Shown here: piece by piece, positions 16,091 through 24,361 of the stretch
Position numbering within the stretch: position 1 is the first letter of the stretch
Layout: each line of letters begins with the position of its first letter
DNA from: Bacillota bacterium
GTDB lineage: Bacteria; Bacillota; Clostridia; Christensenellales; Aristaeellaceae
Assembly (NCBI GenBank): GCA_023413135.1
Contig: JAEZQK010000051.1
Coordinates: 1 to 34,056 of the forward strand
Direction of reading: 5' to 3'
DNA: 34,056 nt
The notes under the pieces: model-generated
The model's input: only the letters and a program-made list of their open reading frames with translations
What the model was told of the DNA's origin: nothing
The model's database searches: none
Made by a program: the position numbers and the translations under genes

Positions 16091-16183
16091 CGCTTTTGTG
16101 AAAGTCCATATGCAAAAGCATGTGAGCATATCCGTAAAATGTATACAAGCTGAAGGATGAAATGCAAATATTCGCCAGGCTAT

Positions 16184-17104
16184 TCAGTATTGGGCTTCCA
16201 CGGCCAGGATGGCATCATGCAGCATTTGGTTGACAGGCACGCTCAGGCCGTGCTTCTTTGCCAAAACCAAAACTGTGCCGGCAAACAGCTTAACCTCGCT
16301 TGGCCGCTTCGCCTCCACATCCTGGCGCATGGAGGGTTTCCCATTCGGGTCCAGCGTGCCCAGCAGCCGCAGCCAATACTGCAAATCCTCCTCAGTCAGG
16401 TTCACTTTTTCCAGTTTCGATAAGGTGATAACCTCCCGCATAGCGGCGATCATGGTCTCCCTTTGCGGGCCTTCCAGCTGTATCGCGCCGTAATCCGGCC
16501 CGAATACCGCCACCGTCTGGTTGACGCCCACATTCAGCATGAATTTACCCCACATCCTCTTTTCCATATGTTCATCCACTTCATAGGGAAAATCCATGCA
16601 GCCAAAGAAATCCATCACCCTTTGCACCTTTTCGGGAACGGGTCCCCCGTCAGGCGGCCCGATGCAGAGCCTGCCCATGTTTTTGTAGGTAAGGCGGCTG
16701 CCCACCTTCACCGCGTCCATGCCCTGGGCTACGCAGTAGACCACCTTATCCATGCCATAGGCTTTGGCGATAATCCCCTCGCTGGTGATGCCATTCAATA
16801 GCGACAAAATCAGCGTATGGAGGCCCACATGGTTTTCGATGGCTTTCAAAGCCTCATTTAGCTGCAGATACTTCACCGCGATCAAAACCAGATCGGCGGG
16901 AGATGTTTTTTCCTCCGGCGTCACATAATGAAAGTCGCAAACTTCCCCGTTTGAGTACACCTTCTCCTGCCGGTACCGTATGATCCTGTCCCTGTCGGCA
17001 ATGATCCGCAGGTCCTCTTTTTCCATCCGTTTGGACAAAAGGTTTCCAAACAGCGTTCCCAGCGCCCCAAGGCCGACGATCGCTACAGTTTTGATTTCAT
17101 GCAT
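16184..17104 (-). CDS. 2-dehydropantoate 2-reductase (PanE/ApbA family)
   Basis: A 306-residue NADPH-dependent reductase. The N-terminal Rossmann fold has VAIVGLGALGTLFG with G11, G13 and G16. The C-terminal helical domain has the family block MWGKFMLNVGVNQTVAVFG, whose Lys is the likely catalytic residue, followed by an Asn. It ends with PSMRQDVEAKRPSEVKLFAG, typical of the substrate-binding region. The family reduces 2-ketopantoate to pantoate for CoA synthesis, though paralogues reduce other 2-keto acids. The ATG at 17104 has AGGATGG nine bases upstream; a GTG start 13 codons earlier would nearly abut the upstream gene. No other pantothenate gene is nearby, so the specific function is not certain. 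Confidence 0.85.
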   Translation of the reverse strand: MHEIKTVAIVGLGALGTLFGNLLSKRMEKEDLRIIADRDRIIRYRQEKVYSNGEVCDFHYVTPEEKTSPADLVLIAVKYLQLNEALKAIENHVGLHTLILSLLNGITSEGIIAKAYGMDKVVYCVAQGMDAVKVGSRLTYKNMGRLCIGPPDGGPVPEKVQRVMDFFGCMDFPYEVDEHMEKRMWGKFMLNVGVNQTVAVFGPDYGAIQLEGPQRETMIAAMREVITLSKLEKVNLTEEDLQYWLRLLGTLDPNGKPSMRQDVEAKRPSEVKLFAGTVLVLAKKHGLSVPVNQMLHDAILAVEAQY

Positions 17105-17139
17105 AGTACTTATCCATCCTATTCTTTTGTAGGCTGCTA

Positions 17140-17817
17140 TCACTTCACTGTAGCATCGTTACTGTAGCCCCGCTGCTCCCAGTAGCCTTTGTAGTTGGGA
17201 TCATCCGACAGGGTGATGCTGTTTACCCAGCGAGCCCATTTATAGCCCAGCTTGTCCTCCGCCACCACAATGAAAGGATAGCCCATCTCCGGCGGCAGGT
17301 CCAGCCCGTTGGCCCCATAGGCCAGAATGAGCTGATTGTCAAGCACCGTTTTGAGCGGCAGCGATGTGGTGTACCCGTCCACAGAGCCGAAGATCACCGT
17401 CACCGCCTCGGGCTTTACGCCCGCCTTATCCATTAAATCTTTCAGCAAAGTACCTTTCCAGAGGATGGTGGCATCCCAGCCCTCCACGCAATGCAGGGTG
17501 ATCAGCCGCTCATGAACGGGCAGAGCCTTCACCTCATCATAGGAAAAGGCTGCAGGCGCATCCACCAGCCCATCTACGGTCAGGGTATAGCCGTTTACAT
17601 CCACGCGCTGAACGCCTGTGATGGAATTGTCCCTGGGACCGACGGCGGGCTCCAGCCGTGCGCCTTGATACTCCGTGACCTCGTTTACCCTATACCGCCG
17701 CTGTGTAGCAGCGGAAACGCCGTCTAACGCGCTCCTTGGCTGCTGGGTGTTTGCTGAATCGGCACACCCGGTCAGCAAAAGAAGAAGGGATAACAAAGCC
17801 GGCCACTTGTATTTCAT
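17140..17817 (-). CDS. Lipoprotein with sulfite oxidase-type molybdopterin fold
   Basis: A 225-residue protein. Residues 1-17 are a short signal peptide and C18 in LLTGC is a lipobox cysteine, so it should be anchored on the outside of the membrane. From about residue 65 it matches the oxidoreductase molybdopterin-binding domain (SUOX/YedY fold). C110 in ITLHCVEGWDATILWKG is at the molybdenum-ligand position, and the C-terminal part has YPFIVVAEDKLGYKWARWVNSI. The signal has no twin-arginine motif, which is odd for an enzyme loaded with cofactor in the cytoplasm. AAAGGGGGCGC precedes the ATG at 17817; the frame extends further upstream without support. No partner cytochrome or cofactor-synthesis gene is adjacent. 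Substrate unknown. Confidence 0.85.
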   Translation of the reverse strand: MKYKWPALLSLLLLLTGCADSANTQQPRSALDGVSAATQRRYRVNEVTEYQGARLEPAVGPRDNSITGVQRVDVNGYTLTVDGLVDAPAAFSYDEVKALPVHERLITLHCVEGWDATILWKGTLLKDLMDKAGVKPEAVTVIFGSVDGYTTSLPLKTVLDNQLILAYGANGLDLPPEMGYPFIVVAEDKLGYKWARWVNSITLSDDPNYKGYWEQRGYSNDATVK

Positions 17818-17942
17818 GAAAGCGCCCCCTTTCTCCTTCATGATAACCCAAATCGGCCAACATATCAAATAACTGCATCCACCCAAAGCGAACCACAGAA
17901 GCGGCTGCTGCTGTGATACCGCCTGTGCAAGAAAACACAGAA

Positions 17943-17972
17943 AAGGAGCGTCCGCTTGCCCGGGCGCTCCTT
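17943..17972 (-). terminator. Probable terminator of the YmaF-family gene
   Basis: AAGGAGCG (17943-17950) pairs with CGCTCCTT (17965-17972) around a GC-rich 14-base loop. On the minus strand a T-rich stretch with interspersed bases follows. It lies about 27 bases after the stop codon. Confidence 0.65.
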
Positions 17973-17998
17973 GTGTATCAGCAAAATTCCTGTTCTGT

Positions 17999-18829
17999 TT
18001 AATCGCCGGCGGGATCATCTATCATGGTAGCTACTCTGTACCTATGGAGATGGCCGTCATTTTGTGTCGTCACAGATTCCAGGAAGTGCACGTGCCTGTC
18101 TCCTACCTGGATGGCGCCGCCTGTTCTGCCCCAGCCCTCGTGAAAATGATCCTCGTAATTATCCGTACGGAATCTCACGTCATGGTAGTGGTTGTTGTTG
18201 CCAAGTGGCTTTGCCTCTCCTGAAACGGTGGCAAAGCGATGATTGTGGGGGTCCGTCTGCGGTTCGGCAATTTCTACGGAGCCCTGCACTTCATGCACAT
18301 GAAACTGCGTGCCCGGACGAACCTGACCACAGGCTGAACCGCCCGTGATGCCTTGCGTCTGAGCCGCGTATTCCGCATTTCCTTGCTGCCAGCCCTGATA
18401 TTGAGCCGCATTTTGTGTATTCCCCTGCTGCCAGCCTTGATATTGGGCAGCATTTTGCGCATTCTCCTGCTGCCAGCCCTGATACTGGGCAGCGGCTTCT
18501 ACGTTCCCTTGTTGCCAGCCTTGGTACTGGGCCGCGTTCCCCGCGCCTCCTTGTTGCCAGCCTTGATATTGGGTCACGTTTTCCGTCTCCTCCCGCTTCG
18601 CATCGGCCTGCGCTTGCTGCTCCCCGGCCTTTCCATCCCGCCCTTGGGCTCCCATCACCGCATCGTTTTCGCTGCAATTTTTATCATCAATGTACATTAA
18701 AACCCTAGGATCTTCACATACATCTTCCCAGAGGTTATGGTGATGCCCGTGATGGCAATGATGGCCGTGATGGCCTCCGCCCATTCCTTCCGCGTCGACG
18801 ATGCCGTTATATCTGCTTTCTTGTTCCAT
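17999..18829 (-). CDS. YmaF-family protein with His-rich head and tandem QYQGWQQ repeats
   Basis: A 276-residue protein with three parts. The head (about residues 16-31) is a Gly/His cluster, GGGHHGHHCHHGHHH, likely to bind metal. Residues 85-154 are five 14-residue repeats of the form AAQYQGWQQGNxxN, with a sixth partial copy. The C-terminal 110 residues match the YmaF family: HVHEVQGS, DPHNHRFATVSGEA, NNNHYHDVRFRTD, EDHFHEGWGRTGGAI, GDRHVHFLES and DGHLHRYRVATMID. The regularly spaced histidines define the family. YmaF has no established function. There is no signal peptide, so location is unclear; a spore-coat or surface role is speculation. AAAGGAGCG precedes the ATG at 18829; the frame opens 11 codons earlier without a ribosome binding site. 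Confidence 0.85.
   Translation of the reverse strand: MEQESRYNGIVDAEGMGGGHHGHHCHHGHHHNLWEDVCEDPRVLMYIDDKNCSENDAVMGAQGRDGKAGEQQAQADAKREETENVTQYQGWQQGGAGNAAQYQGWQQGNVEAAAQYQGWQQENAQNAAQYQGWQQGNTQNAAQYQGWQQGNAEYAAQTQGITGGSACGQVRPGTQFHVHEVQGSVEIAEPQTDPHNHRFATVSGEAKPLGNNNHYHDVRFRTDNYEDHFHEGWGRTGGAIQVGDRHVHFLESVTTQNDGHLHRYRVATMIDDPAGD
18350..18577 (-). repeat. In-frame 42-base tandem repeats within the YmaF-family gene
   Basis: Five 42-base units (18368-18577) plus a partial sixth (to 18350) encode the 14-residue QYQGWQQ repeat. Units differ mostly at the last four codons (GAGN, NVEA, NAQN, NTQN, NAEY type) while the QYQGWQQ core is kept, suggesting selection on the core and unit-number slippage. 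Confidence 0.9.
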
Positions 18830-19028
18830 ACCAACGCGCTCCTTTAAGATGAACCGATACATTTCAAAATGGTCCCATAAACTCTATCACACAAAGTGCC
18901 CAAGGGCGCAAATGGTGATAGATTCATGCCCATTATGAGAATATGCGGCGCATCAAGGAAGTGTGACGCAAGTCAAAAAGCAGCCGGCTGTTCTGCGGAA
19001 GTGAGTTTCCTTGATGGGGAGGACTAAA

Positions 19029-21356
19029 TTAGATGCCTGCGTAAGCCTTGGCTATGCTCCACATCACGCGGGCCGTGCTGCAAACCCATACTTCCTTATA
19101 AGTGCAGTTGTTCTGCATGGGCATGTAGGGCTCGTCCTCATTTTCAAAAGTTTCAAATCCCACAGGAACGGCACCGACAGGCTGCCCCACAAGGCCACCG
19201 TAAAGCAACGGATAATCGTATCCTTCGCCATACATGGTGCTTAAGGCAAAAGGATTATAGCCCAACACATATTCAAGCTGACGAACAGCTGTGTCATACA
19301 ATGCACGGTCACCGTAATAGGCCGCCAGCTCAAATACATTTTTTGCCTTGCTCAAAAGCGTTGTGTGGAAGCCGCGGAATTGATAGGCCACCGGAAAACG
19401 GCGCAAATAATGCGTATCATTCAGCTTTATTCCGTTTTGCGCCTGATCATTGTACTCCTCAATGGTTGGTGCGCCGATGTTCCTGGAACCTTCATGGGAC
19501 AGCTTGGAGTAGTCCGTATTGTTCAGTTCATAGATGCCGGCGGGCAAAATTCCGTAGGGCTCCATAACATGGGCTGTTTCGCGGATATAGTCGGCGTAAG
19601 CGTCGACGCACTGACGCCACAGTGCGGCATCCGGATGATCAGGCGCATCGGAAAGCAGCAGCAAGAAGCCCTTGATGAAGAAATGCTCATAGCTGCGGTG
19701 ATAGAAGCTGATGGGCCGCGTTTTATCCCTGTCCTCATAAAAGTAACCATGCAGCGGTATCGAAAAGTCTTCCCTGCGCTTAAGTTGCTGCGTTTGGGCC
19801 AATTGCCGGGCCCTTATGGCTGCGGCATCCAGAAAGCGCTTTTCACCGGTAACATGGTAGAGCATCGCTCCCGCTGCGGCCGCCAGTGCAATGCGCTCCG
19901 ACATCAGGCTGTTGTCCGATGAACACTCCAGCATGTCCTCCGCATAAAAGAAATCTTCTCCGGCGCACTTTACGCACCAGTCGTAAAACCGTTTGTCCCA
20001 CTTATATAGCGGTGCGGCATACGCGCAGGTATAGGACGCCGTATAATTATGAATGGCGCTGTTTTGCGCATCACATGTCATATCATCCTTGTCGCCGCGA
20101 AAATTCTTCGTCCAAATGCTTTTTGTGTGGGACACATACCGGTAGCCGTCGCCAAAGCGTGTGCGCATAATCCAGTTCAGCCCCCACCGGGCCTCCTCCA
20201 AAACACGGTCGCTAAGCGCCGGCTGCTTCTTAATTGTTGCGTTGCCCAGGTCCAGCATGGCCACAACAACATCCGCCGTCTTGTCCACAGACTGGGAAAG
20301 ATCCGCCGCGTCATGCCAGCCGCCATGGACGGGCAGGGTGCGGCCATCGGGATGCTTGCAAAACGTATCCATGTGGCATTCGGGATGCACGAAAGGTACG
20401 TCAAAACCGCAGCGTTCGCTGAAGAAAAAGCTTAAGCTTTTCCATGCCGCGCCAAGGTAAGCCTCCGGCCCGATAACAAAGGGCTTGGAGGATATTTCTC
20501 CAATATGAAGGGTATATATCCCCGGCGCTGCAAACTTTGAAAAATCCAAAAGAAGGTAACCATTTCCCTTATTTTCCGCCTCGCCGGTAAATACGGTGTT
20601 TCCGCTGTCGTCTAAAAGTGTAAAGCTGCTGGCTTGGCAGTGCTGTGTAAGTGCCTGCTTGCGGGCATGGCTCAGGTAGCCGCTGTGGCAATAGGCGATC
20701 GAGCCTTCCGGCAGATCCCATCCCCTGCTTTTTTCGGGCTGCACCTCTTCCAGGCACAGTTCTTCAATATTAAGGGACATGTTCTCCGCGGCGTTTACAG
20801 GCGAACCATGCAAAAGCGTATAAATCGAAAAACCTGTCACCTTGTCCCGGTAAATGTCGGGCATCTCCCAAATCACCTGGGTCCATTCGCCGGGAACGAT
20901 ATCCGCGTGGTGGGTGCCTTCAAAGCGCCCGGGTGCAGGCATGATGTGCTCCCCCGCATTATGAAGGGAGATGGCGATGAGCTGGCTTACAAGGCCCGGC
21001 GCTTCCACATAAGCCCAGAAGGAGACGCGGTTAAAACCGGTAAGGTCCTCATTGTTCATCGGCAGCCGAAAGCCGGCTTCCGCGTACCTGCGGTTGGTGG
21101 GGTTCTTTACCGCCGTCGAGGTAGGCGCATCCACGCGGATGCTACCATTGCCCGAACGGGTAACGGCCATGTCTTTATTCAGCGTGCCGATGCCATGGTT
21201 GCGCAGATCGTAAAACTTAGCAAGCAGCGGCAAATCCCGGCTTTTTAGCACCGGTTTCTTTTTCCAGCGCTCAAAGCCGGAATTTGTTGTGTCTGATAGC
21301 ATGGGGCGGCGGATATAGCGGCTCTCCTTAAGCGCAGCTTCAAATGGATGATCCAT
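19029..21356 (-). CDS. GH9-family glycoside hydrolase, no signal peptide
   Basis: A 775-residue enzyme. Residues about 30-205 look like a jelly-roll carbohydrate-binding region (SFWAYVEAPG, GEWTQVIWEMPD). Residues 215-297 resemble the Ig-like CelD_N domain that precedes many GH9 catalytic domains (GYLSHARKQA, APGIYTLHIGEISSKPFVIG). From about 300 comes an (alpha/alpha)6 GH9 domain. GGWHDAADLSQ holds the acidic pair D349 and D352, LGYNPFALSTMYG is near the C-terminus, and E755 (TYKEVWVCS) is the likely general acid. There is no signal peptide, so it should act inside the cell on imported oligosaccharides, as known cytoplasmic GH9 exo-enzymes do. AGGAGG precedes the ATG at 21356. It follows the GH20 gene by 43 bases. 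Confidence 0.85.
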   Translation of the reverse strand: MDHPFEAALKESRYIRRPMLSDTTNSGFERWKKKPVLKSRDLPLLAKFYDLRNHGIGTLNKDMAVTRSGNGSIRVDAPTSTAVKNPTNRRYAEAGFRLPMNNEDLTGFNRVSFWAYVEAPGLVSQLIAISLHNAGEHIMPAPGRFEGTHHADIVPGEWTQVIWEMPDIYRDKVTGFSIYTLLHGSPVNAAENMSLNIEELCLEEVQPEKSRGWDLPEGSIAYCHSGYLSHARKQALTQHCQASSFTLLDDSGNTVFTGEAENKGNGYLLLDFSKFAAPGIYTLHIGEISSKPFVIGPEAYLGAAWKSLSFFFSERCGFDVPFVHPECHMDTFCKHPDGRTLPVHGGWHDAADLSQSVDKTADVVVAMLDLGNATIKKQPALSDRVLEEARWGLNWIMRTRFGDGYRYVSHTKSIWTKNFRGDKDDMTCDAQNSAIHNYTASYTCAYAAPLYKWDKRFYDWCVKCAGEDFFYAEDMLECSSDNSLMSERIALAAAAGAMLYHVTGEKRFLDAAAIRARQLAQTQQLKRREDFSIPLHGYFYEDRDKTRPISFYHRSYEHFFIKGFLLLLSDAPDHPDAALWRQCVDAYADYIRETAHVMEPYGILPAGIYELNNTDYSKLSHEGSRNIGAPTIEEYNDQAQNGIKLNDTHYLRRFPVAYQFRGFHTTLLSKAKNVFELAAYYGDRALYDTAVRQLEYVLGYNPFALSTMYGEGYDYPLLYGGLVGQPVGAVPVGFETFENEDEPYMPMQNNCTYKEVWVCSTARVMWSIAKAYAGI

Positions 21357-21399
21357 CAATGGCTCCTCCTAAATATTGAGTTCCAGGATCTGTATCTGA

Positions 21400-23286
21400 T
21401 TAAATCCCGCTGTTGGCGGAAGCAATGCGCGAATAGGGATTGTAGCTTGGATACTTTTCACCTTCCGGCCAGAAGTTTCCAAAAGGCAGAACATCCTGAT
21501 CCAATTCATCCAGCGCGGTCAGATCCCCCTCAAGGTAACATCTTATACGGCGTGCTACCGTTTCGCAGCGCCCGGCCAGGCCCCCAAGGCGGATGTCCAA
21601 AACCTCCAGGCCGGAGCCTTTGCAGCTTGCGCTCCAAACGGAAGCCACCGATGCATGAAAGGTGCGTACCAGTTCCTTGAGGGAAATTATCTCATCAGCC
21701 AATATGCTTAAGCGGGCGCGGTCTCCTGCCCGGTAGGCCTTGTGCAGCGCATTCCCCAAGGGAGCCTTGGCCGCCAGCACCCGCGCAAGGCAGGCGTACA
21801 GGTTAAGCACCGGGCGCATTTCTTCCGGCGCGGACCGTGCCTCCTCCTTAAGCGCTATGGCGCTTTGAGCATAATGGCGGGGGATAAAATCATCCGCATA
21901 GTGCGCATCAAACAGGCCCTGCATGAGATCGCAGTAGAGCAGCTGCTTAGCGGAATTGATGCAATTCAGGTTCGGGCGCTTAAGATCGGGCAATAATTCA
22001 ATGTTCTCAATGGCGCGAAACGCCGTAAGGCCCACAGCGCAAAGCAGCCTGCAACGCCTGTCGATGACCTCGTCTGAAGCATCTTCAAACCTGCTTTCAC
22101 CATAGAGTAAAATGGAAGGGAGTGCGGCAATGAGCGGCGTCTCGGCGCCATCATCGGCCCACAGCGTAAGCATGACCTCATCAATGCCGTGCCGCAAACA
22201 GGCTTCAATCGCCGCCCTGCCTGTTGCAAAGCTTTTGTCATAGCAGGGAACCCAGCCGTTCCATTTCCAACTGGCCCCGGCAAAAATCGTAGGCAGGCTC
22301 CGCCGTTTTGTCATTTGCGGGTCGTATTCCTCAGTGGAAGCTTTGTAATAATCCCAGTATACATACTGCATATCGTGAGGCAGGCGGCTTATCTCCTCCG
22401 GGCTTAAGGTAACGCCGGAGGTGAAATACGCCATGCCGCTGTCATTGTCGTTACGGTACAGCATATCGTCCCACATCATGGGCGTCAAGGCGTATTTTGA
22501 GGCAATGGCCGCGACGCGCTGGATGTGGTCGAGCATGATTTCCCGCTGCGGCTTAAGTCCGTGAAGGGCAAGGTATTTGCCCCTTCCTACCATCTTTGCC
22601 TCATCCATGCCGATGTGGATACGCCGGCTTGTGAATATGCCGCTGAGCTCCCGGAACATTGCCTCGATGAAGGCATAGGTTTTTTCCTCGCCAACCAATA
22701 ATGTATCATCCGTATCACGCATGCCGGCAGCATAGCTCCAGCGAAGCGGCATGCGAAGATGCGCAAGCGTCTGTATGCAGGGCAGCAGCTCTATGCCCAG
22801 CGATTCGGCGCAGGCATTCAGACGAATCAGTTCGTCCCGGGTGTACCTGCCCCGCATATAGCCAAAGTACGGATAATCAGGCAGGGGAAAGGTATCCTCC
22901 ATATACATTAGGCAGCCGGTATACCCGGTGAGCGCCAGACGGCATAAGAAGCGCTCCATTTCGCTGACCGTATATACGGCATTGCGCGACACATCGACCA
23001 TGGCATGCATTTGGGAGAAACGTTCCGTACGCGACTTAGCATAATCGGGCGTATCCAGGTTCTCTGTAAGCAGCATGAGCGCATGAAAAAAATCGCACCG
23101 GCGCCGGTAGGCAATATGCGCACCGCCCGCCGTGGTGCATGTCAGCGATTCCGGATCGCCTTGCGCAAGGCGCGATACCTTAATGGACAGCGACCCTTCC
23201 GCGCCGCTTAGCGCATTGGTCTTCATCAGATAGGCCACGCCGGCCTCCAAGCCTGCGCAGTCGCCTGTAAGCTGTATATTCAGCAT
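21400..23286 (-). CDS. GH20 beta-N-acetylhexosaminidase-like enzyme, cytoplasmic
   Basis: A 628-residue protein. After an N-terminal alpha/beta domain (1-80), the GH20 barrel begins with ERFSQMHAMVDVSRNAVYTVSEM. The acid/base pair lies in IHIGMDEA (D228, E229), matching the GH20 HxGxDE motif. Later aromatic stretches (YWDYYK, SWKWNGW) fit the substrate pocket, and a helical C-terminal domain follows. GH20 enzymes remove terminal GlcNAc or GalNAc by substrate-assisted catalysis. It lacks a signal peptide and resembles in length and layout the intracellular GH20 class known from streptococci. I chose the ATG at 23286 for the GGGAGGATG site before it; the frame begins 18 codons earlier inside the upstream gene. 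It lies 28 bases downstream of the acyltransferase-like gene, so the two are co-transcribed. Confidence 0.85.
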   Translation of the reverse strand: MLNIQLTGDCAGLEAGVAYLMKTNALSGAEGSLSIKVSRLAQGDPESLTCTTAGGAHIAYRRRCDFFHALMLLTENLDTPDYAKSRTERFSQMHAMVDVSRNAVYTVSEMERFLCRLALTGYTGCLMYMEDTFPLPDYPYFGYMRGRYTRDELIRLNACAESLGIELLPCIQTLAHLRMPLRWSYAAGMRDTDDTLLVGEEKTYAFIEAMFRELSGIFTSRRIHIGMDEAKMVGRGKYLALHGLKPQREIMLDHIQRVAAIASKYALTPMMWDDMLYRNDNDSGMAYFTSGVTLSPEEISRLPHDMQYVYWDYYKASTEEYDPQMTKRRSLPTIFAGASWKWNGWVPCYDKSFATGRAAIEACLRHGIDEVMLTLWADDGAETPLIAALPSILLYGESRFEDASDEVIDRRCRLLCAVGLTAFRAIENIELLPDLKRPNLNCINSAKQLLYCDLMQGLFDAHYADDFIPRHYAQSAIALKEEARSAPEEMRPVLNLYACLARVLAAKAPLGNALHKAYRAGDRARLSILADEIISLKELVRTFHASVASVWSASCKGSGLEVLDIRLGGLAGRCETVARRIRCYLEGDLTALDELDQDVLPFGNFWPEGEKYPSYNPYSRIASANSGI

Positions 23287-23314
23287 AACATCATCCTCCC
23301 GGGATTTTGCATCT

Positions 23315-24220
23315 TCATCGAACGATCTTTTCCCCATCAAAAATCAGAATGCCAAATCCGCTTCCTGTGGACCCGCCGCCTAAGACCCGCTTTTTGTATG
23401 CCCTTTGCAGACCGGTTTCCTCGGGCCAGGTAGCAGGGTCATCCGCGGCCCGCGGACCGAAGACACGCCAGCTGCCCTGAGGTTTTTCATGATCCCGGCT
23501 CTCTATAATATCAAAATCCTCCATGAATGAGCGGATATTGCTTTGTTCAGCGTGCGCTCCGTATAAAAGCCATGAGTCACATATGCAGACGATGGGCTGC
23601 CCGTCATGGCTGAAAAAATGGAAGGCCCGGCGGTACGAGTCCATCCGCTGCGATTCATGAAGCGGCCCGCAGGAAGGAATGTGGATGCTCAGCACCGGAT
23701 CGCCCCAGTCCACACGAATGCCGGCTCTTTTGTATGTTTCCCGCCGGGGATAGATATCGTGCTCATATTGCAGCCTGCCCAGCATGAAAATGTCGCCTGA
23801 GAATATCTTTTTATACCACCAGCCTACAAATGTGCCATAAACCTGATGGTTTGCAACACATTCCAAAAGCTTATATTTCATGTCGCGCATGGTATCCCAG
23901 AAAACTTCCTCGGCGATGCCCGCCTTGTCATATTGCTTGCGCAGGATGTAGCTTGCATTCATCAAAAGCAAAAAGTGAAAGGTATAGGCATTGTAATTTA
24001 GTTCCGCCGCCATTTGGTCCATTTTGCCCAGCGCCCCGCCTAACCGTGTCTGAGGTTCGCGCATGAACTCGTTAACCAGCGCATCAAATGCGCCGCGCCG
24101 GTTAGAATCAGCATATATGGCATCTTGCGCACAACGCAAATATGCGCGGGCATCCAATGGAATCTCCGCGCGATCCATAAAGATATTAAAATGCGCCTGC
24201 CTCTCGTAAAACGGATACAT
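23315..24220 (-). CDS. Putative acyltransferase (NAT_N/GNAT_C-like)
   Basis: A 301-residue soluble protein without a signal peptide. By eye it resembles the two-domain family with an N-acyltransferase N-terminal helical domain (about 5-130) and a GNAT-like C-terminal domain (about 130-300). Landmarks are GWWYKKIFSGDIFMLGRLQYE (near 132-152), VLSIHIPSCGPL, VCICDSWLLYG, and the end LGGGSTGSGFGILIFDGEKI. These proteins recur in clostridial carbohydrate loci, but their reaction is not established to my knowledge; acylation or deacylation of a sugar is a guess. ACAAGGAGGTGTAGAACGAAC precedes the ATG with a strong site. It lies between the solute-binding protein and the GH20 gene. Confidence 0.65.
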   Translation of the reverse strand: MYPFYERQAHFNIFMDRAEIPLDARAYLRCAQDAIYADSNRRGAFDALVNEFMREPQTRLGGALGKMDQMAAELNYNAYTFHFLLLMNASYILRKQYDKAGIAEEVFWDTMRDMKYKLLECVANHQVYGTFVGWWYKKIFSGDIFMLGRLQYEHDIYPRRETYKRAGIRVDWGDPVLSIHIPSCGPLHESQRMDSYRRAFHFFSHDGQPIVCICDSWLLYGAHAEQSNIRSFMEDFDIIESRDHEKPQGSWRVFGPRAADDPATWPEETGLQRAYKKRVLGGGSTGSGFGILIFDGEKIVR

Positions 24221-24292
24221 GTTCGTTCTACACCTCCTTGTCCGATATCGTATACCAAAACGTACTATTTTGCCAGACTAAGAAGGACGTGA

Positions 24293-24334
24293 GGCAGAAA
24301 CCTGGCTGCCGGAAAGACAGCTTGGGTCTCTGCC
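24293..24334 (-). promoter_or_regulatory. Stem-loop between the solute-binding protein and acyltransferase-like genes
   Basis: GGCAGAAACC (24293-24302) pairs with GGTCTCTGCC (24325-24334) with one mismatch, and an inner GCTG/CAGC pair extends the stem. No T-run follows. It may protect the abundant binding-protein transcript or partly end transcription before the hydrolase genes. Confidence 0.5.
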
Positions 24335-24361
24335 CCACTATTAATTAAAGCTCAAATGAAG

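Larger units (their letters stand above)
15807..16183. other. 377-base intergenic leader and promoter region of the mgl-type operon
   Basis: No gene. It holds the minus-strand promoter (16062-16090), a 12-base near-palindrome (16029-16040), and about 250 bases of untranslated leader ending with the strong AAGGAGG site of mglB. I do not recognise a known riboswitch in the leader. Confidence 0.7.

Noticed and set aside
16076..16098. Catabolite-response element overlapping the mgl promoter
   Set aside because: AAAAGCGTTGACA fits only part of the consensus, with several mismatches in key positions on both strands.
18350..18577. Regular repeats considered as a CRISPR array
   Set aside because: The 42-base units are contiguous, in frame and encode a conserved peptide; there are no unique spacers.
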